A stretch of 64,000 nt of DNA from positions 308,712 through 372,711 of the forward strand of contig NZ_RJVB01000003.1 of assembly GCF_003751505.1 (NCBI RefSeq), in the 5' to 3' direction. Within the stretch, counting starts at the first letter, position 1. The number at the start of each line of letters is the position of its first letter. The translations under genes were made by a program, and so were the position numbers. Shown here one piece after another: positions 40,282-51,134 of the stretch. This stretch comes from Erwinia sp. JUb26 (lineage in GTDB: Bacteria > Pseudomonadota > Gammaproteobacteria > Enterobacterales > Enterobacteriaceae). The notes beneath the pieces were generated by a model. The model saw only the letters and a program-made list of their open reading frames with translations, did no database searches and was not told where the DNA came from.

Positions 40282-41523
40282 GTGTCTAAGCGTCGTGTAG
40301 TTGTGACTGGTCTTGGCATGTTGTCTCCTGTCGGCAATACCGTAGAGTCTACCTGGAATGCTCTTGTTGCCGGTCAGAGTGGCATCAGCCTGATTGACCA
40401 TTTTGATACTAGTGCCTACGCAACGCGTTTTGCTGGCTTAGTAAAGAATTTTAATTGTGATGAAATCATCTCGCGCAAAGATCAGCGCAAGATGGATGCT
40501 TTCATTCAATATGGCGTTGTTGCTGGCGTTCAGGCCATGCAAGATTCTGGCCTTGTCATTACCGAAGAAAACGCAGGGCGCATTGGTGCCGCGATTGGTT
40601 CCGGTATTGGTGGTCTTGGTTTGATTGAAGAAAACCATGCCTCACTGGTCAACGGCGGCCCCCGTAAAATTAGTCCGTTCTTTGTGCCTTCAACCATCGT
40701 TAATATGGTTGCCGGACATCTGACGATTATGTACGGAATGAAAGGCCCAAGTATTTCCATTGCTACCGCCTGTACGTCTGGCGTGCATAATATTGGTCAT
40801 GCAGCACGAATCATCGCCTATAACGATGCGGATGTGATGCTGGCCGGTGGTGCAGAGAAAGCCAGTACGCCACTGGGCGTGGGTGGTTTCGGTGCTGCTC
40901 GTGCACTGTCAACCCGCAATGAAAATCCGCAGGCTGCCAGCCGTCCGTGGGATAAAGACCGTGATGGTTTTGTTCTCGGCGATGGCGCTGGTTTGATTGT
41001 GCTGGAAGAGTATGAGCACGCGAAAAAGCGCGGCGCTAAAATCTACGCGGAAATCGTCGGTTTTGGTATGAGCAGCGATGCTTATCATATGACTTCCCCG
41101 CCGGAAAATGGCGCGGGCGCAGCCCTGGCGATGGTCAATGCGTTGAAAGACGCGCAGATCTCACCGGAGCAGATTGGCTACATCAACGCGCACGGTACCT
41201 CAACGCCGGCCGGTGATATCGCTGAAGCTCAGGCGGTGAAATCCGTCTTTGGCGCTTCCGCAGGCAGCGTAATGGTCAGCTCGACGAAATCCATGACCGG
41301 CCACCTTCTGGGTGCGGCGGGTGCGATCGAATCGATCTTCACCATTCTTGCCCTGCGCGATCGGGTTGTGCCGCCGACCATCAACCTGGATAACCCGGAT
41401 GATGGCTGCGATCTGGACTTCGTTCCGCATACCGCGCGTCAGGTAACAGACCTGGAATACACGCTGTGTAACTCCTTCGGCTTCGGTGGCACCAACGGGT
41501 CACTGATCTTCCGTAAAGTCTGA
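40282..41523 (+). CDS. fabF: 3-oxoacyl-ACP synthase II
   Basis: A 413-residue condensing enzyme, same length as E. coli FabF. The GTG at 40282 ([12 protein letters not shown]) is preferred over ATG 40276 because GGAGG would be only two bases from the latter, and because E. coli FabF also begins MSKRR. Active Cys in [10 protein letters not shown] (about 164), His in [11 protein letters not shown] and [12 protein letters not shown]. It elongates palmitoleate to vaccenate and controls temperature adaptation of membranes. Followed by a strong terminator. Confidence 0.96.
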   Translation: MSKRRVVVTGLGMLSPVGNTVESTWNALVAGQSGISLIDHFDTSAYATRFAGLVKNFNCDEIISRKDQRKMDAFIQYGVVAGVQAMQDSGLVITEENAGRIGAAIGSGIGGLGLIEENHASLVNGGPRKISPFFVPSTIVNMVAGHLTIMYGMKGPSISIATACTSGVHNIGHAARIIAYNDADVMLAGGAEKASTPLGVGGFGAARALSTRNENPQAASRPWDKDRDGFVLGDGAGLIVLEEYEHAKKRGAKIYAEIVGFGMSSDAYHMTSPPENGAGAALAMVNALKDAQISPEQIGYINAHGTSTPAGDIAEAQAVKSVFGASAGSVMVSSTKSMTGHLLGAAGAIESIFTILALRDRVVPPTINLDNPDDGCDLDFVPHTARQVTDLEYTLCNSFGFGGTNGSLIFRKV

Positions 41524-41540
41524 TTTTTGCTTTCGCTAAA

Positions 41541-41568
41541 AGCCTGCCTCGCGGCGGGCTTTTTTTTT
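41541..41568 (+). terminator. Rho-independent terminator of fabF
   Basis: AGCCTGCC-TCGC-GGCGGGCT followed by nine T, 18 bases after the stop. Confidence 0.92.
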
Positions 41569-41655
41569 ATCTGGCCCCGCCCCGCGATAGATTCGGATGA
41601 TTCTGGCGCGCCGGACGGGTAATCTTGCAGCATGATCGATAATGGAGACGTCAGC

Positions 41656-42450
41656 ATGATGTGGGTCAATGGCGAGAAGCAGAACGTTGTTGCGGCGAGC
41701 GATCGGGCCGTGCAGTTTGGTGACGGCTGTTTTACCACCGCCCGCATCAGGTCCGGCAACGTCGACCTGTTCGAGGCCCATATTGCGCGTCTGCAGCAGG
41801 GCTGTGAGCGACTGCTGATTAGCGGTGTAGACTGGGAGTTACTGCGTCGGGAAATGCTTAACGCTGCCGCGGATCGCGACGATGGCGTACTGAAGGCGAT
41901 CGTCACCCGGGGCAGTGGTGGCCGGGGATACAGCGCCGCGGGCTGTGCCGCACCCACCCGCATCGTCTCCGTTTCCGCCTATCCTGCGCACTACCACGCG
42001 CTGCGAGAGAGCGGGGCAAGGCTGGCCCTCAGCCCGATTGCGCTGGGGAAAAACTCTCTGCTGGCGGGAATAAAGCATCTTAACCGCCTGGAGCAGGTGC
42101 TGATCCGCACACGGCTTGAGCAGACCGGTGCCGACGAGGCGCTGGTGCTTGACACTGATGGCATGCTGGTGGAATGCTGTGCGGCGAATTTTTTCTGGCG
42201 CATCGGGGAGCAGGTTTTTACCCCGGACCTGAGCGCGTCGGGCGTGAACGGCATCCAGCGCCAGTGGGTTATGCGCCGGGTCGTCGAACTGGGATTCACC
42301 CTGACTGAGGTCCGCGTGGGCATTGAGGTGCTGGCGCAAGCCGAAGAAGTGCTGATCACCAACGCGCTGATGCCGGTTTTACCCGTCCGCCAGATCGAGG
42401 CATGGCACTTCAGCTCACGCCGTTTATTTCGTCTGCTTAACCCCCATTAA
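41656..42450 (+). CDS. pabC: Aminodeoxychorismate lyase
   Basis: A 264-residue PLP enzyme of fold type IV (E. coli 269). It starts [24 protein letters not shown] lies eight bases before ATG 41656. The PLP lysine is in [15 protein letters not shown] and the pyrophosphate-side block is [12 protein letters not shown]. It splits 4-amino-4-deoxychorismate into 4-aminobenzoate and pyruvate for folate. First of the run pabC-mltG-tmk-holB-tatD. Confidence 0.94.
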   Translation: MMWVNGEKQNVVAASDRAVQFGDGCFTTARIRSGNVDLFEAHIARLQQGCERLLISGVDWELLRREMLNAAADRDDGVLKAIVTRGSGGRGYSAAGCAAPTRIVSVSAYPAHYHALRESGARLALSPIALGKNSLLAGIKHLNRLEQVLIRTRLEQTGADEALVLDTDGMLVECCAANFFWRIGEQVFTPDLSASGVNGIQRQWVMRRVVELGFTLTEVRVGIEVLAQAEEVLITNALMPVLPVRQIEAWHFSSRRLFRLLNPH

Positions 42451-42467
42451 TCAACCGTGGAATTTTC

Positions 42468-43493
42468 ATGACTAAAACACGCAAAATTATCGCCGGGGTC
42501 GTTGCTGTCTCTCTGCTGGCCGTCGGGTACGGATACTGGCAAACCCGCCAGTTTGCCGATTCAACGCTGACGGTGGACAAAGAAACCATCTTTACCCTCC
42601 CGGCGGGTTCTGGCCGGGTGGTGCTGGAAGCTCAGCTGGAATCAAAACACATCATCAAACAGAGCCCGTGGTTTGGCACACTACTAAAGCTGGAGCCGGA
42701 TCTGGCGAAGTTTAAGGCCGGGACCTACCGCCTCGATCCCAACATGACCGTGCGCGACATGCTGGCGCTGCTTGCCAGCGGCAAAGAGGCCCAGTTCCCG
42801 CTGCGTTTTGTTGAAGGCACGCGGATGCAGGAGTGGCTCGGCCAGCTGCGCAGCGCGCCGTATATTAAGCACACTCTGGCGGATGACCAACTGGCTACCG
42901 TCGCCGATGCGCTGAAGCTGGACGGCGAGTCAAAGGGCGTTGAGGGCTGGTTCTATCCTGATACCTATCTGTATACCGCCAATACCACCGATGTCGCGGT
43001 GCTCAAGCGCGCTTACCAGCGGATGGAAAAAGAGGTGGATGCGCAGTGGCAGGGAAAAATGGATAACCTGCCCTATAAAAGCAAAAATGATATGCTGACC
43101 ATGGCCTCCATTATTGAAAAGGAAACGGCGGTCAGCGAAGAGCGCAGCCGGGTGGCGTCGGTATTTATTAACCGTCTGCGGCTGGGCATGCGTCTGCAAA
43201 CCGATCCGACGGTGATCTATGGCCTTGGGCCGGACTATCGCGGCCCGCTGACGCGCAAAGATCTGGAAACGCCGACGGCCTGGAACACCTATACCATCAA
43301 CGGCCTGCCGCCCGGGCCGATTGCGATGCCGGGCAAAGCCTCGCTGGAAGCCGCAGCGCATCCGCTGAAGACCAACTTCCTCTATTTCGTTGCCGATGGG
43401 AAAGGTGGCCATACGTTTACCACCAATCTGGCAAGCCACAATAAAGCCGTGCAGGTGTATCGCCTGGCGCTGAAGGAAAAAAATGAACAGTAA
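42468..43493 (+). CDS. mltG: Endolytic murein transglycosylase MltG
   Basis: A 341-residue inner-membrane-anchored protein (E. coli 340) with one N-terminal span (about 6-24), a LysM-like subdomain and the YceG catalytic domain. The catalytic Glu is in [15 protein letters not shown] (about residue 218). It cuts nascent glycan strands and is proposed to terminate their elongation. Its stop overlaps the tmk start by 11 bases. Confidence 0.95.
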   Translation: MTKTRKIIAGVVAVSLLAVGYGYWQTRQFADSTLTVDKETIFTLPAGSGRVVLEAQLESKHIIKQSPWFGTLLKLEPDLAKFKAGTYRLDPNMTVRDMLALLASGKEAQFPLRFVEGTRMQEWLGQLRSAPYIKHTLADDQLATVADALKLDGESKGVEGWFYPDTYLYTANTTDVAVLKRAYQRMEKEVDAQWQGKMDNLPYKSKNDMLTMASIIEKETAVSEERSRVASVFINRLRLGMRLQTDPTVIYGLGPDYRGPLTRKDLETPTAWNTYTINGLPPGPIAMPGKASLEAAAHPLKTNFLYFVADGKGGHTFTTNLASHNKAVQVYRLALKEKNEQ

Positions 43494-44115
43494 ATTTATC
43501 GTTATTGAAGGCCTGGAAGGGGCAGGGAAAACCACCGCGCGTGATGCGATTGTGGCTGAGCTGCGCCGTCATGGCATTAACGATATTGTCTTCACCCGCG
43601 AACCCGGCGGCACGCCGCTGGCGGAGAAGCTGCGCGATCTGATCAAGCAGGGGATTGAGGGCGAGCAGGTTACCGATAAGGCCGAGCTGCTGATGCTGTA
43701 TGCCGCGCGCGTGCAGCTGGTGGAAAACGTGATCAAACCGGCGCTGGCCCGGGGAGCCTGGGTGGTGGGAGACAGGCACGATCTGTCGTCGCAGGCTTAT
43801 CAGGGCGGCGGTCGTGGCATGGATAATCAGCTGATGGGCAGCCTGAAGCAGGCGGTGCTGGGTGACTTTTCCCCTGACCTGACGCTCTATCTGGACGTCA
43901 CTCCTGAAATCGGCCTGCAGCGTGCCCGGGCACGCGGTGCGCTGGACCGCATTGAGCAGGAGTCGCTGAACTTCTTTATCCGCACCCGCGACCGTTATCT
44001 GGCGCTGGCCGCTGCCGACGCGCGGATTAAAACCATTGATGCCACCCAGGACCTTCCGCAGGTGACGCAGCAGCTGGAGCATACGCTGCAGCAGTGGTTA
44101 CAGGAACAGCAATGA
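43483..44115 (+). CDS. tmk: Thymidylate kinase
   Basis: A 210-residue kinase (E. coli 213). P-loop [14 protein letters not shown][H/Y] motif [16 protein letters not shown], and the lid [14 protein letters not shown]. It phosphorylates dTMP to dTDP. Strong AAGGAAAAAA site inside the mltG end; the last four bases ATGA overlap holB, indicating coupled translation. Confidence 0.96.
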   Translation: MNSKFIVIEGLEGAGKTTARDAIVAELRRHGINDIVFTREPGGTPLAEKLRDLIKQGIEGEQVTDKAELLMLYAARVQLVENVIKPALARGAWVVGDRHDLSSQAYQGGGRGMDNQLMGSLKQAVLGDFSPDLTLYLDVTPEIGLQRARARGALDRIEQESLNFFIRTRDRYLALAAADARIKTIDATQDLPQVTQQLEHTLQQWLQEQQ

Positions 44116-45110
44116 ACTGGTATCCGTGGCTGAATAGCAGCTACCGGCAGATTATCAGCCAGCATCAGGCAGGGCGTGCCCATCATGCGCTGCTGATCCA
44201 GGCGCTGCCCGGCATGGGTGACGATGCGCTGGTCTGGGGGATCGGCCGCTGGCTGATGTGCCGCCAGCCGGACGGGCTGAAAAGCTGCGGCAGCTGCCAT
44301 GCGTGCCAGCTAATGCAGGCGGGAACGCACCCTGACTGGTATCGGCTGGAAGCCGAAAAAGGCAAAAGTGCGCTGGGGATTGATGCGGTGCGCAGCGTAA
44401 CGGAAAAGCTCTACCATCACGCCCAGCAGGGCGGCGCAAAAGTGGTCTGGCTGCCGGATGCTGCACAGCTGACCGAAGCCGCTGCAAATGCCCTGCTCAA
44501 AACGCTGGAAGAACCGCCGCAGAATACCTGGTTCTTACTGAGCTGCCATGAACCCTCGCGCCTGCTGGCTACGCTGCGCAGCCGCTGCCTGCAGTGGCAC
44601 CTCGCGCCGCCGGATGAAACGCAGAGCCTGCACTGGCTACAAAAGCAGTGCGCGGCGGGCCTGAATGAGCGGACCACGGCACTGCGACTGACCAGCGGCG
44701 CACCTGCGGCCGCGTTGACGCTGCTGGAAGAGAAAAACTGGCAGCAGCGCCAGCTGGTTTGCCAGGCGCTGCCCACCGCGATTCAGGGCGATCTGCTCAG
44801 CCTGCTGCCCGCGCTGAATCATGATGATGCCGCACGGCGCATCGGCTGGCTCTGTTCGCTGCTGGTGGATGCGGTGAAATGGCAGCAGGGCGGCGGGGCT
44901 TTTATCAGCAATGTGGACTGCCAGGCGTTGGTGATGCAGATTGCCAGCCTGCTGCCGGCCACGGCGATTGACGCCAGTCTCCGCCAGTGGCTGACCTGCC
45001 GCGACCGTCTTCTGAATGTCGTAGCGGTTAACCGCGAGCTGCTGCTTACCGATCTGCTGCTGAGCTGGGAAGCCATTCTGCATCCTCACGCTAACGATTT
45101 AACAGGTTAA
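44112..45110 (+). CDS. holB: DNA polymerase III delta-prime subunit
   Basis: A 332-residue clamp-loader subunit (E. coli 334). It has the zinc module [18 protein letters not shown] near residue 50-65 and the SRC motif in [10 protein letters not shown] near residue 158, with a degenerate P-loop as expected for delta-prime, which does not hydrolyse ATP. Start overlaps the tmk stop (ATGA). Confidence 0.95.
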   Translation: MNWYPWLNSSYRQIISQHQAGRAHHALLIQALPGMGDDALVWGIGRWLMCRQPDGLKSCGSCHACQLMQAGTHPDWYRLEAEKGKSALGIDAVRSVTEKLYHHAQQGGAKVVWLPDAAQLTEAAANALLKTLEEPPQNTWFLLSCHEPSRLLATLRSRCLQWHLAPPDETQSLHWLQKQCAAGLNERTTALRLTSGAPAAALTLLEEKNWQQRQLVCQALPTAIQGDLLSLLPALNHDDAARRIGWLCSLLVDAVKWQQGGGAFISNVDCQALVMQIASLLPATAIDASLRQWLTCRDRLLNVVAVNRELLLTDLLLSWEAILHPHANDLTG

Positions 45111-45121
45111 GAGTAACGATT

Positions 45122-45913
45122 ATGTTTTTAGTAGATTCGCACTGCCATCTGGATGGCCTGAACTATGAAACGCTGCATCAGGATGTCTCCGACGTTCTGG
45201 CAAAAGCCGCAGCGCGTGAGGTGAAATTTTTGCTGGCGGTCGCCACCACGCTGCCCGGCTATAAGGCGATGATCGAACTGATTGGCGATCGTGCCAACGT
45301 GGCGTACTCCTGTGGCGTCCATCCGCTGAACCAGGAAGAAGAGTACGATTTTGCTGAACTGCGGCAGCTTGCCGCCGATCCCCGAGTGATTGCCATGGGC
45401 GAAACTGGTCTGGACTACTTCTACCAGAAAGAAACCAAAGCGCGCCAGCAGGCTTCATTCCGTGAGCACATCCGCGTGGGCCGCGATCTGAATAAGCCGG
45501 TGATCGTTCATACCCGCGATGCGCGGGAGGATACGCTGGCGATTCTGCAGGAAGAGCAGGCCGAGGGCTGTGGCGGCGTACTACACTGCTTTACCGAAGA
45601 TCGTGAAACGGCGGAAAAACTGCTGGATATGGGCTTCTATATCTCCTTCTCCGGTATTGCCACCTTCCGTAATGCTGAGCAGATCCGCGAAGCCGCGCGC
45701 TATGTGCCGCTGGACAGAATGCTGGTCGAAACCGACTCACCGTATCTGGCCCCGGTTCCACACCGTGGTAAAGAGAATCAGCCCGCCTACACCCGCGACG
45801 TCGCGGAATACATGGCGGTGGTAAAGGGCGTGAGCATCGAGGAGCTGGCGCAGGCCACCACGCAAAACTTCTCCCGACTGTTCCATGTCCCTATGTCGCG
45901 CCTGACCGATTAA
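45122..45913 (+). CDS. ycfH: TatD-family metal-dependent hydrolase YcfH
   Basis: A 263-residue TIM-barrel hydrolase (E. coli 265). Metal ligands in [32 protein letters not shown] and the late ETDSPYLAP. TatD relatives are 3'-5' DNA exonucleases or deacylases; YcfH itself is uncharacterised. Last gene of the pabC cluster, followed by a terminator before ptsG. Confidence 0.93.
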   Translation: MFLVDSHCHLDGLNYETLHQDVSDVLAKAAAREVKFLLAVATTLPGYKAMIELIGDRANVAYSCGVHPLNQEEEYDFAELRQLAADPRVIAMGETGLDYFYQKETKARQQASFREHIRVGRDLNKPVIVHTRDAREDTLAILQEEQAEGCGGVLHCFTEDRETAEKLLDMGFYISFSGIATFRNAEQIREAARYVPLDRMLVETDSPYLAPVPHRGKENQPAYTRDVAEYMAVVKGVSIEELAQATTQNFSRLFHVPMSRLTD

Positions 45914-45963
45914 TCGCCGGGCTTTCTTTTATGGCTCGTAATTAATACGGAAAATTTGTAAAG

Positions 45964-45998
45964 TGCAGCCCGATAAAAACGGTGGCTGCATTTTTTTT
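45964..45998 (+). terminator. Terminator downstream of ycfH
   Basis: TGCAGCC / GGCTGCA arms with a 13-base loop, followed by eight T. Confidence 0.8.
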
Positions 45999-46059
45999 GC
46001 TGAAAAAAGTCGCAAATCTTTGTGAAATCTTCTAAAGAGCTGCGGTGCGTTCAACGAAA

Positions 46060-46075
46060 CGTGATAGTCATCAAA
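46060..46075 (+). promoter_or_regulatory. CRP-cAMP site of the ptsG promoter
   Basis: CGTGATAGTCATCAAA keeps GTGA-N6-TCA of the CRP consensus and matches, in sequence and position relative to the Mlc operator, the site known upstream of E. coli ptsG. Activation of glucose uptake by cAMP-CRP is expected. Confidence 0.8.
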
Positions 46076-46090
46076 CAAATTTACGCGGAT

Positions 46091-46113
46091 TTATTTTACT
46101 CTTCGTAATAAAT
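46091..46113 (+). promoter_or_regulatory. Mlc operator of ptsG
   Basis: An A+T-rich dyad, TTATTTTACTCT then CGTAATAAAT, closely matching the Mlc operator that overlaps ptsG P1 in E. coli. Mlc represses ptsG until glucose transport sequesters it on dephosphorylated EIIB. Confidence 0.8.
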
Positions 46114-46185
46114 ATCAGGGGCGCAACGACGCCTCACCCGCAAAGGGTCCTCCCCCCTTTGTAACGCGCCCGGCGCGAAGAAAAG

Positions 46186-46202
46186 CACTCATACTCAGGA
46201 GC
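46186..46202 (+). promoter_or_regulatory. SgrS sRNA pairing site in the ptsG leader
   Basis: CACTCATACTCAGGAGC includes the ptsG ribosome-binding site and equals the stretch paired by SgrS in E. coli, where pairing blocks translation and triggers RNase E decay under glucose-phosphate stress. It implies SgrS is encoded elsewhere in this genome. Confidence 0.8.
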
Positions 46203-46210
46203 TTTACACT

Positions 46211-47644
46211 ATGTTCAAAAATGCATTTGCGAACCTGCAAAAGGTCGGTAAATCGCTGATGTTGCCTGTATCGGTCCTGCCGATTGCAGGTATTCTGTTG
46301 GGCGTTGGTTCCGCCAACTTCAGCTGGCTGCCAGCGGTAGTCTCGCAGGTTATGGCGGAAGCGGGCGGCTCGGTATTTGCCAATATGCCGCTGATTTTTG
46401 CCATCGGCGTGGCACTCGGCTTTACCAATAACGACGGTGTTTCCGCGCTGGCTGCCGTTGTTGCCTACGGCATCATGGTGAAAACCATGGCGGTTGTCGC
46501 ACCGTTGGTGCTGCATCTGCCTGCGGATGAAATCGCCGCTAAACACCTGGCGGATACCGGCGTCCTCGGCGGGATTATTGCCGGTTCGATAGCGGCCTAC
46601 ATGTTCAACCGCTTCTACCGCATCCAGCTCCCCGAATATCTGGGCTTCTTTGCCGGAAAACGCTTCGTGCCGATTATCTCCGGCCTGACGGCGATCTTCC
46701 TGGGCGTGGTGCTTTCCTTCATCTGGCCACCGGTGGGTACGGCTATCCAGACCTTCTCCCAGTGGGCGGCGTATCAGAACCCAGTGGTTGCATTCGGTAT
46801 CTACGGCGTGGTTGAACGTTCTCTGGTGCCGTTCGGTCTGCACCATATCTGGAACGTTCCTTTCCAGATGCAGATTGGTGAATTCACCAACGCGGCGGGC
46901 CAGGTCTTCCACGGTGATATCCCTCGCTATATGGCGGGTGACCCAACCGCAGGTAAACTGTCAGGCGGCTTCCTGTTCAAAATGTACGGTCTGCCAGCGG
47001 CGGCGATTGCTATCTGGCACTCAGCGAAACCGGAAAACCGCGCGAAAGTGGGCGGCATCATGATCTCCGCAGCGCTGACCTCGTTCCTGACTGGTATCAC
47101 CGAACCGATTGAATTCTCATTCATGTTCGTTGCGCCAATCCTGTATGCGATCCACGCTATCCTGGCCGGTCTGGCATTCCCAATCTGTATTCTGCTGGGC
47201 ATGCGCGACGGCACCAGCTTCTCGCACGGTCTGATCGACTTTATCGTGCTGAGCGGCAACAGCAGCAAAATCTGGCTGTTCCCAATCGTGGGTATCATCT
47301 ACGGTCTGGTGTACTACACCATCTTCCGCGTGCTGATTGCCAAGCTCAACCTGAAAACGCCGGGCCGTGAAGACAGCACCACCGAGCAGACCACCGGGAA
47401 CGCCACCGAAATGGCTGCGAACCTGGTTGCCGCCTTCGGTGGTAAAGACAACATCACTAACCTGGATGCCTGCATCACTCGTTTACGCGTCAGCGTTGCT
47501 GACGTCAGCAAGGTTGACCAGGCCGGTTTGAAAAAACTGGGCGCGGCCGGTGTGGTCGTTGCTGGTTCCGGCGTGCAGGCAATTTTCGGTACCAAATCTG
47601 ACAACCTGAAAACCGATATGGATGACTATATCCGCAAGATGTAA
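46211..47644 (+). CDS. ptsG: PTS glucose transporter subunit IIBC
   Basis: A 477-residue protein, the same length as E. coli PtsG. The N-terminal IIC domain has about ten membrane segments with the glucose-site Glu region [12 protein letters not shown]; a linker (about 385-400) joins the IIB domain with the phosphocysteine in [11 protein letters not shown] (about Cys421). It takes up and phosphorylates glucose using EIIA-Glc. Leader carries CRP, Mlc and SgrS elements; a strong terminator follows. Confidence 0.97.
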   Translation: MFKNAFANLQKVGKSLMLPVSVLPIAGILLGVGSANFSWLPAVVSQVMAEAGGSVFANMPLIFAIGVALGFTNNDGVSALAAVVAYGIMVKTMAVVAPLVLHLPADEIAAKHLADTGVLGGIIAGSIAAYMFNRFYRIQLPEYLGFFAGKRFVPIISGLTAIFLGVVLSFIWPPVGTAIQTFSQWAAYQNPVVAFGIYGVVERSLVPFGLHHIWNVPFQMQIGEFTNAAGQVFHGDIPRYMAGDPTAGKLSGGFLFKMYGLPAAAIAIWHSAKPENRAKVGGIMISAALTSFLTGITEPIEFSFMFVAPILYAIHAILAGLAFPICILLGMRDGTSFSHGLIDFIVLSGNSSKIWLFPIVGIIYGLVYYTIFRVLIAKLNLKTPGREDSTTEQTTGNATEMAANLVAAFGGKDNITNLDACITRLRVSVADVSKVDQAGLKKLGAAGVVVAGSGVQAIFGTKSDNLKTDMDDYIRKM

Positions 47645-47663
47645 TCGGGCAGGATGATGACGC

Positions 47664-47692
47664 AAAAGGGGAGGCCGGCGGCTTCCCCTTTT
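47664..47692 (+). terminator. Rho-independent terminator of ptsG
   Basis: Long stem AAAAGGGGAGGCC / GGCTTCCCCTTTT with a three-base loop, 19 bases after the stop. Confidence 0.88.
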
Positions 47693-47843
47693 GCTATTTA
47701 GCGGGCGGATTAATCGTGCTGTCCGGATGCTGAACTGCTGCAAAGCCGCGCAGTCGTGAAAGAAAAATCAGTTGCAGGTTGAAAGAAAACGATTTTCTCG
47801 CTCATACTGCGGTTATAAAAAAACACTGCTAAGGATATGCAAC

Positions 47844-48194
47844 ATGGCCGAAGAAACGATTTTCAGTAAAATTATCCGTCGTGAGATCCCATCCGACATC
47901 CTGTTCCAGGATGAGCTGGTCACCGCATTTCGCGATATCTCACCGCAGGCGCCAAGCCATATTTTGATCGTCCCGAATGTATTGATCCCGACCGCCAACG
48001 ACGTTCAGGCTGAACACGAGGCCGCGCTGGGGCGAATGATCACCGTCGCTGCTAAAATCGCTAAGCAGGAAGGCATTGCCGAAGACGGCTACCGCCTGAT
48101 CATCAACTGCAATAAACACGGTGGCCAGGAGGTGTATCATATTCACCTTCATCTGGTCGGTGGCCGTCCTTTAGGCCCAATGCTGGCCTCCTGA
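47844..48194 (+). CDS. hinT: Purine nucleoside phosphoramidase HinT
   Basis: A 116-residue HIT-family hydrolase (E. coli 119). The catalytic triad of histidines sits in [15 protein letters not shown] near the C-terminus. Start at 47844 follows AAGGATATGCAAC. It hydrolyses adenosine phosphoramidates and aminoacyl adenylates. It opens the run hinT-ycfL-lpoB-thiK-nagZ, as in E. coli. Confidence 0.95.
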   Translation: MAEETIFSKIIRREIPSDILFQDELVTAFRDISPQAPSHILIVPNVLIPTANDVQAEHEAALGRMITVAAKIAKQEGIAEDGYRLIINCNKHGGQEVYHIHLHLVGGRPLGPMLAS

Positions 48195-48220
48195 GCGCCG
48201 GTGAACGGGGACACAATGTT

Positions 48221-48589
48221 ATGCGGGCATGTCTGACGGCTCTGACGTTACTGATTGCATTAACCGGATGCAGTAACGATCGTACCACCATTAATACCTC
48301 ACAGTCGCTGGTGATGGAATCCTCGGTGCTTTCAGCCGGTATCACCACCGATGAGCCGATCATCGGCGAAACGGAAGGTCAGCAGCGCGCGGTCAGCACG
48401 TTGGTCAATCAGCAGGAAAAACCGGTCAAAGTCACCTATCGTTTCTACTGGTATGACGATCGCGGGCTGGAAATTCTGCCCTATGAGAAACCGCGAACGC
48501 TGGTGGTGCCCGCGAAGGGTAAAACCGACATTTCATCGCAAACCGGCAATCTGACGGCGAGCAAAGTTCGCCTTTACCTGTATCTGTAA
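48221..48589 (+). CDS. ycfL: YcfL family lipoprotein
   Basis: A 122-residue lipoprotein (E. coli 125; DUF1425). Signal peptide MRACLTALTLLIALTGC with lipobox ALTGC. The mature part is a beta-sandwich-type domain including VTYRFYWYDDRGLEI. Function unknown; position next to lpoB suggests an envelope role. Confidence 0.9.
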   Translation: MRACLTALTLLIALTGCSNDRTTINTSQSLVMESSVLSAGITTDEPIIGETEGQQRAVSTLVNQQEKPVKVTYRFYWYDDRGLEILPYEKPRTLVVPAKGKTDISSQTGNLTASKVRLYLYL

Positions 48590-48600
48590 GGAGTGATGGC

Positions 48601-49206
48601 GTGACAAGTCACCTGTTAAAATTTTCTGGCGTGCTGGCGCTGGCGCTGATCCTCAGCGGTTGTGTTCTCGACCAGCAGCAGCCCGAGCAGCCACAGCAGC
48701 CTGCGCCGGTAGAACCGGTACAGCCGCAGCAACCTCAGCCGGTACCTGCGCAGCCCGGACCGATCGAAACCGTGCCGCAGCCGCCGAAAATGCAAAGCAT
48801 CAATTGGCAGGCCAGCGTTACTCCGTTAGTGGCACAGATGCTGAAGGCCGAAGGCGTGACGGCGGGCAGCGTGCTGCTGGTCGATAATGTGAAAAACAGC
48901 ACCAACGGCAGCCTGCAAAGCGCTAAAGCGACCGCTGCGCTTCAGAGTGCGCTGGCGAACAACAGCCAGTTTACCCTGGTCACGCCGCAGCAGCTGGCGG
49001 TGGCGAAACAGACGCTGGGCCTGTCGGCGGAAGACAGCCTGGTGTCGCGCAGCAAAGCGATTGGCCTGGCGCGCTACGTCGGCGCGCAGTACGTGCTTTA
49101 CAGCAACGCGCAGGGTGATGTGAAATCACCCGAACTGCAGATGCAGCTGATGCTGGTGCAAACCGGCGAGATCATCTGGTCGGGCAGCGGTGACGTTCAG
49201 CATTAA
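48601..49206 (+). CDS. lpoB: Penicillin-binding protein activator LpoB
   Basis: A 201-residue outer-membrane lipoprotein starting at GTG 48601 after AAGGAGTG. Lipobox ILSGC, then a disordered Pro/Gln-rich linker (about 25-65) long enough to cross the periplasm, then the globular domain with TAGSVLLVDNVKNSTNGSL and the conserved end LMLVQTGEIIWSG. It activates PBP1b (MrcB) for septal and sidewall peptidoglycan synthesis. Overlaps the thiK start by 17 bases. Confidence 0.94.
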   Translation: MTSHLLKFSGVLALALILSGCVLDQQQPEQPQQPAPVEPVQPQQPQPVPAQPGPIETVPQPPKMQSINWQASVTPLVAQMLKAEGVTAGSVLLVDNVKNSTNGSLQSAKATAALQSALANNSQFTLVTPQQLAVAKQTLGLSAEDSLVSRSKAIGLARYVGAQYVLYSNAQGDVKSPELQMQLMLVQTGEIIWSGSGDVQH

Positions 49207-50038
49207 CGGCGATTTGCGGCAGCTGATAACACGACAGTTTCCGGCGGCGCAGGCCGCCGGTACCGTTTTACCGCTGGACGGCCTGAGCGGTTACAGCATG
49301 AAAGTTTCTCTTCCCAATCAGACCCTGCTGGCTCGCCGCGCTGCCGGAGCACTGCAGATGCCCGGAGTGGATCGCCAGCGTGAATACCGCATTCTGCGTA
49401 AACTCCATGCCAGCGGGCTGGTGCCTGCGGTCTACGGCCGCAGCCGTCACTGGCTGCTGCTAGACTGGCTGCCGGGAGAGATGCTGTCTGCGGAGGAATT
49501 CGGCCGGGCGCTGGAACCGCTGTCCGAGCTGATTGCCGCGCTGCACCGCCAGCCGCTCAGCGGCTATCGGCTTCAGCTGATGCCCCTGTTGATGGACTAC
49601 TGGCAGCGCAGCCATCCCTCTCGCCGCACGCTGACCTGGCTCAGGGCGCTTAAGCGTCTGCGCCGTCGCGGCGAGCCGCCCCCGCTGCGGCTGGCGGTGC
49701 TGCATATGGATATCCACTGCGGCAACCTTATCGGCGACGGCGGTCGTTTGCGATTGATCGACTGGGAGTATGCGGGAGACGGCGACGTGGCGCTTGAGCT
49801 GGCCGCGCTGATTGATATTAACGGGCTGAACGACGCGCAGCAGCAGCGGCTGATCGACGCCTTTGCCGCCCGGCAGAATCTCGACAGCGGCAGGCTTTTC
49901 CGCCAGATTCGGCGCTGGCAGCCCTGGCTTTTGCTGCTGGCCACCAGCTGGTACGAACTTCGCTGGCAACAGACCGGCGAAAACCATTTTGGCACGCTGG
50001 CAGCAACAGGCTGGCAGCGGCTTTCACAGTTAAATTAG
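49190..50038 (+). CDS. thiK: Thiamine kinase
   Basis: A 282-residue aminoglycoside-phosphotransferase-fold kinase (E. coli 274). Catalytic loop LHMDIHCGNLIGD and the metal-binding LIDWEYAGDGDVALELA. GTG start inside the lpoB end, so translation is coupled. It phosphorylates salvaged thiamine to thiamine monophosphate. Confidence 0.92.
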   Translation: MTFSINGDLRQLITRQFPAAQAAGTVLPLDGLSGYSMKVSLPNQTLLARRAAGALQMPGVDRQREYRILRKLHASGLVPAVYGRSRHWLLLDWLPGEMLSAEEFGRALEPLSELIAALHRQPLSGYRLQLMPLLMDYWQRSHPSRRTLTWLRALKRLRRRGEPPPLRLAVLHMDIHCGNLIGDGGRLRLIDWEYAGDGDVALELAALIDINGLNDAQQQRLIDAFAARQNLDSGRLFRQIRRWQPWLLLLATSWYELRWQQTGENHFGTLAATGWQRLSQLN

Positions 50039-50067
50039 CCTGATAAACAGGCTTGCAGAGGTGCAGT

Positions 50068-51099
50068 GTGGGACCGGTAATGTTAGATGTGCTCGGCTAC
50101 GAGCTGGAGGCGGAAGAGCGCGAAATTTTGCAGCATCCGCTGGTGGGTGGTTTGATTCTGTTTACCCGCAACTACCACGATCCGGCACAGCTGGCCGAGC
50201 TGGTCAGACAAATCCGCGCGGCATCGCGTCATCGTTTGGTGATTGCCGTCGACCAGGAAGGCGGGCGCGTGCAGCGCTTCCGTGAAGGCTTCAGTCGACT
50301 GCCGGCGATGCAGTCTTTTGCCGCGCTGAATGATGCGGCAGAAGCGGCGCGGCTGGCGCAGGAAGCGGGCTGGCTGATGGCTTCGGAGATGATTTCAATG
50401 GATATTGATATCAGCTTCGCGCCGGTGCTGGATATCGGCCACGGCAGCGCGGCGATCGGCGAGCGGGCGTTCCACGAAGACCCGGTGCAGGCGCTGGCGC
50501 TGGCGCGTTGTTTTATTCGCGGCATGCATGAAGCCGGGATGAAAACGACCGGAAAACACTTCCCAGGCCACGGTGCGGTGAGCGCCGATTCCCATAAAGA
50601 AACGCCGCGAGATACCCGCAGCGAAGCGGACATTCGTCAGCACGATATGACGATTTTCAAACAGCTGATCGACGAACAGGCGCTGGACGCGATTATGCCC
50701 GCCCACGTTATCTATACTGAAGTCGACCCGCGCCCGGCCAGCGGTTCCTCGCACTGGCTGCAAAAGGTGCTGCGTAAAGAGCTGGGCTTTGACGGGGTGA
50801 TCTTCTCTGACGATCTGTCGATGGAGGGCGCGGCGGTGATGGGCAGCTATGCCGAGCGCGGACAGACCGCGCTGGACGCCGGATGCGATATGATTCTGGT
50901 GTGTAACAACCGTGCGGGTGCGGTCAGCGTGTTGGATAACCTGTCACCGATCAATGCAGAGCGCGTGACCCGGCTATACCATCGGGGTTCCTATACCCGC
51001 CAGCAGCTGCTGGGATCTTCCCGCTGGAAGCAAATCAGCGCGACACTCGATAACCTTCAGGAGCGCTGGCTGGCACACAAAGCTGCAACAGGTGACTGA
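50068..51099 (+). CDS. nagZ: Beta-N-acetylhexosaminidase NagZ
   Basis: A 343-residue cytosolic GH3 enzyme (E. coli 341). GTG start at 50068 ([12 protein letters not shown]) follows GAGG. The GH3 substrate motif [14 protein letters not shown] carries the acid/base His, and the nucleophile Asp is in [12 protein letters not shown]. It removes GlcNAc from anhydromuropeptides in cell-wall recycling; in bacteria with inducible AmpC its product feeds AmpR. Confidence 0.95.
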   Translation: MGPVMLDVLGYELEAEEREILQHPLVGGLILFTRNYHDPAQLAELVRQIRAASRHRLVIAVDQEGGRVQRFREGFSRLPAMQSFAALNDAAEAARLAQEAGWLMASEMISMDIDISFAPVLDIGHGSAAIGERAFHEDPVQALALARCFIRGMHEAGMKTTGKHFPGHGAVSADSHKETPRDTRSEADIRQHDMTIFKQLIDEQALDAIMPAHVIYTEVDPRPASGSSHWLQKVLRKELGFDGVIFSDDLSMEGAAVMGSYAERGQTALDAGCDMILVCNNRAGAVSVLDNLSPINAERVTRLYHRGSYTRQQLLGSSRWKQISATLDNLQERWLAHKAATGD

Positions 51100-51134
51100 C
51101 TCCGCCGTCTGCGGCACGTAAAGTGAGAATGACG

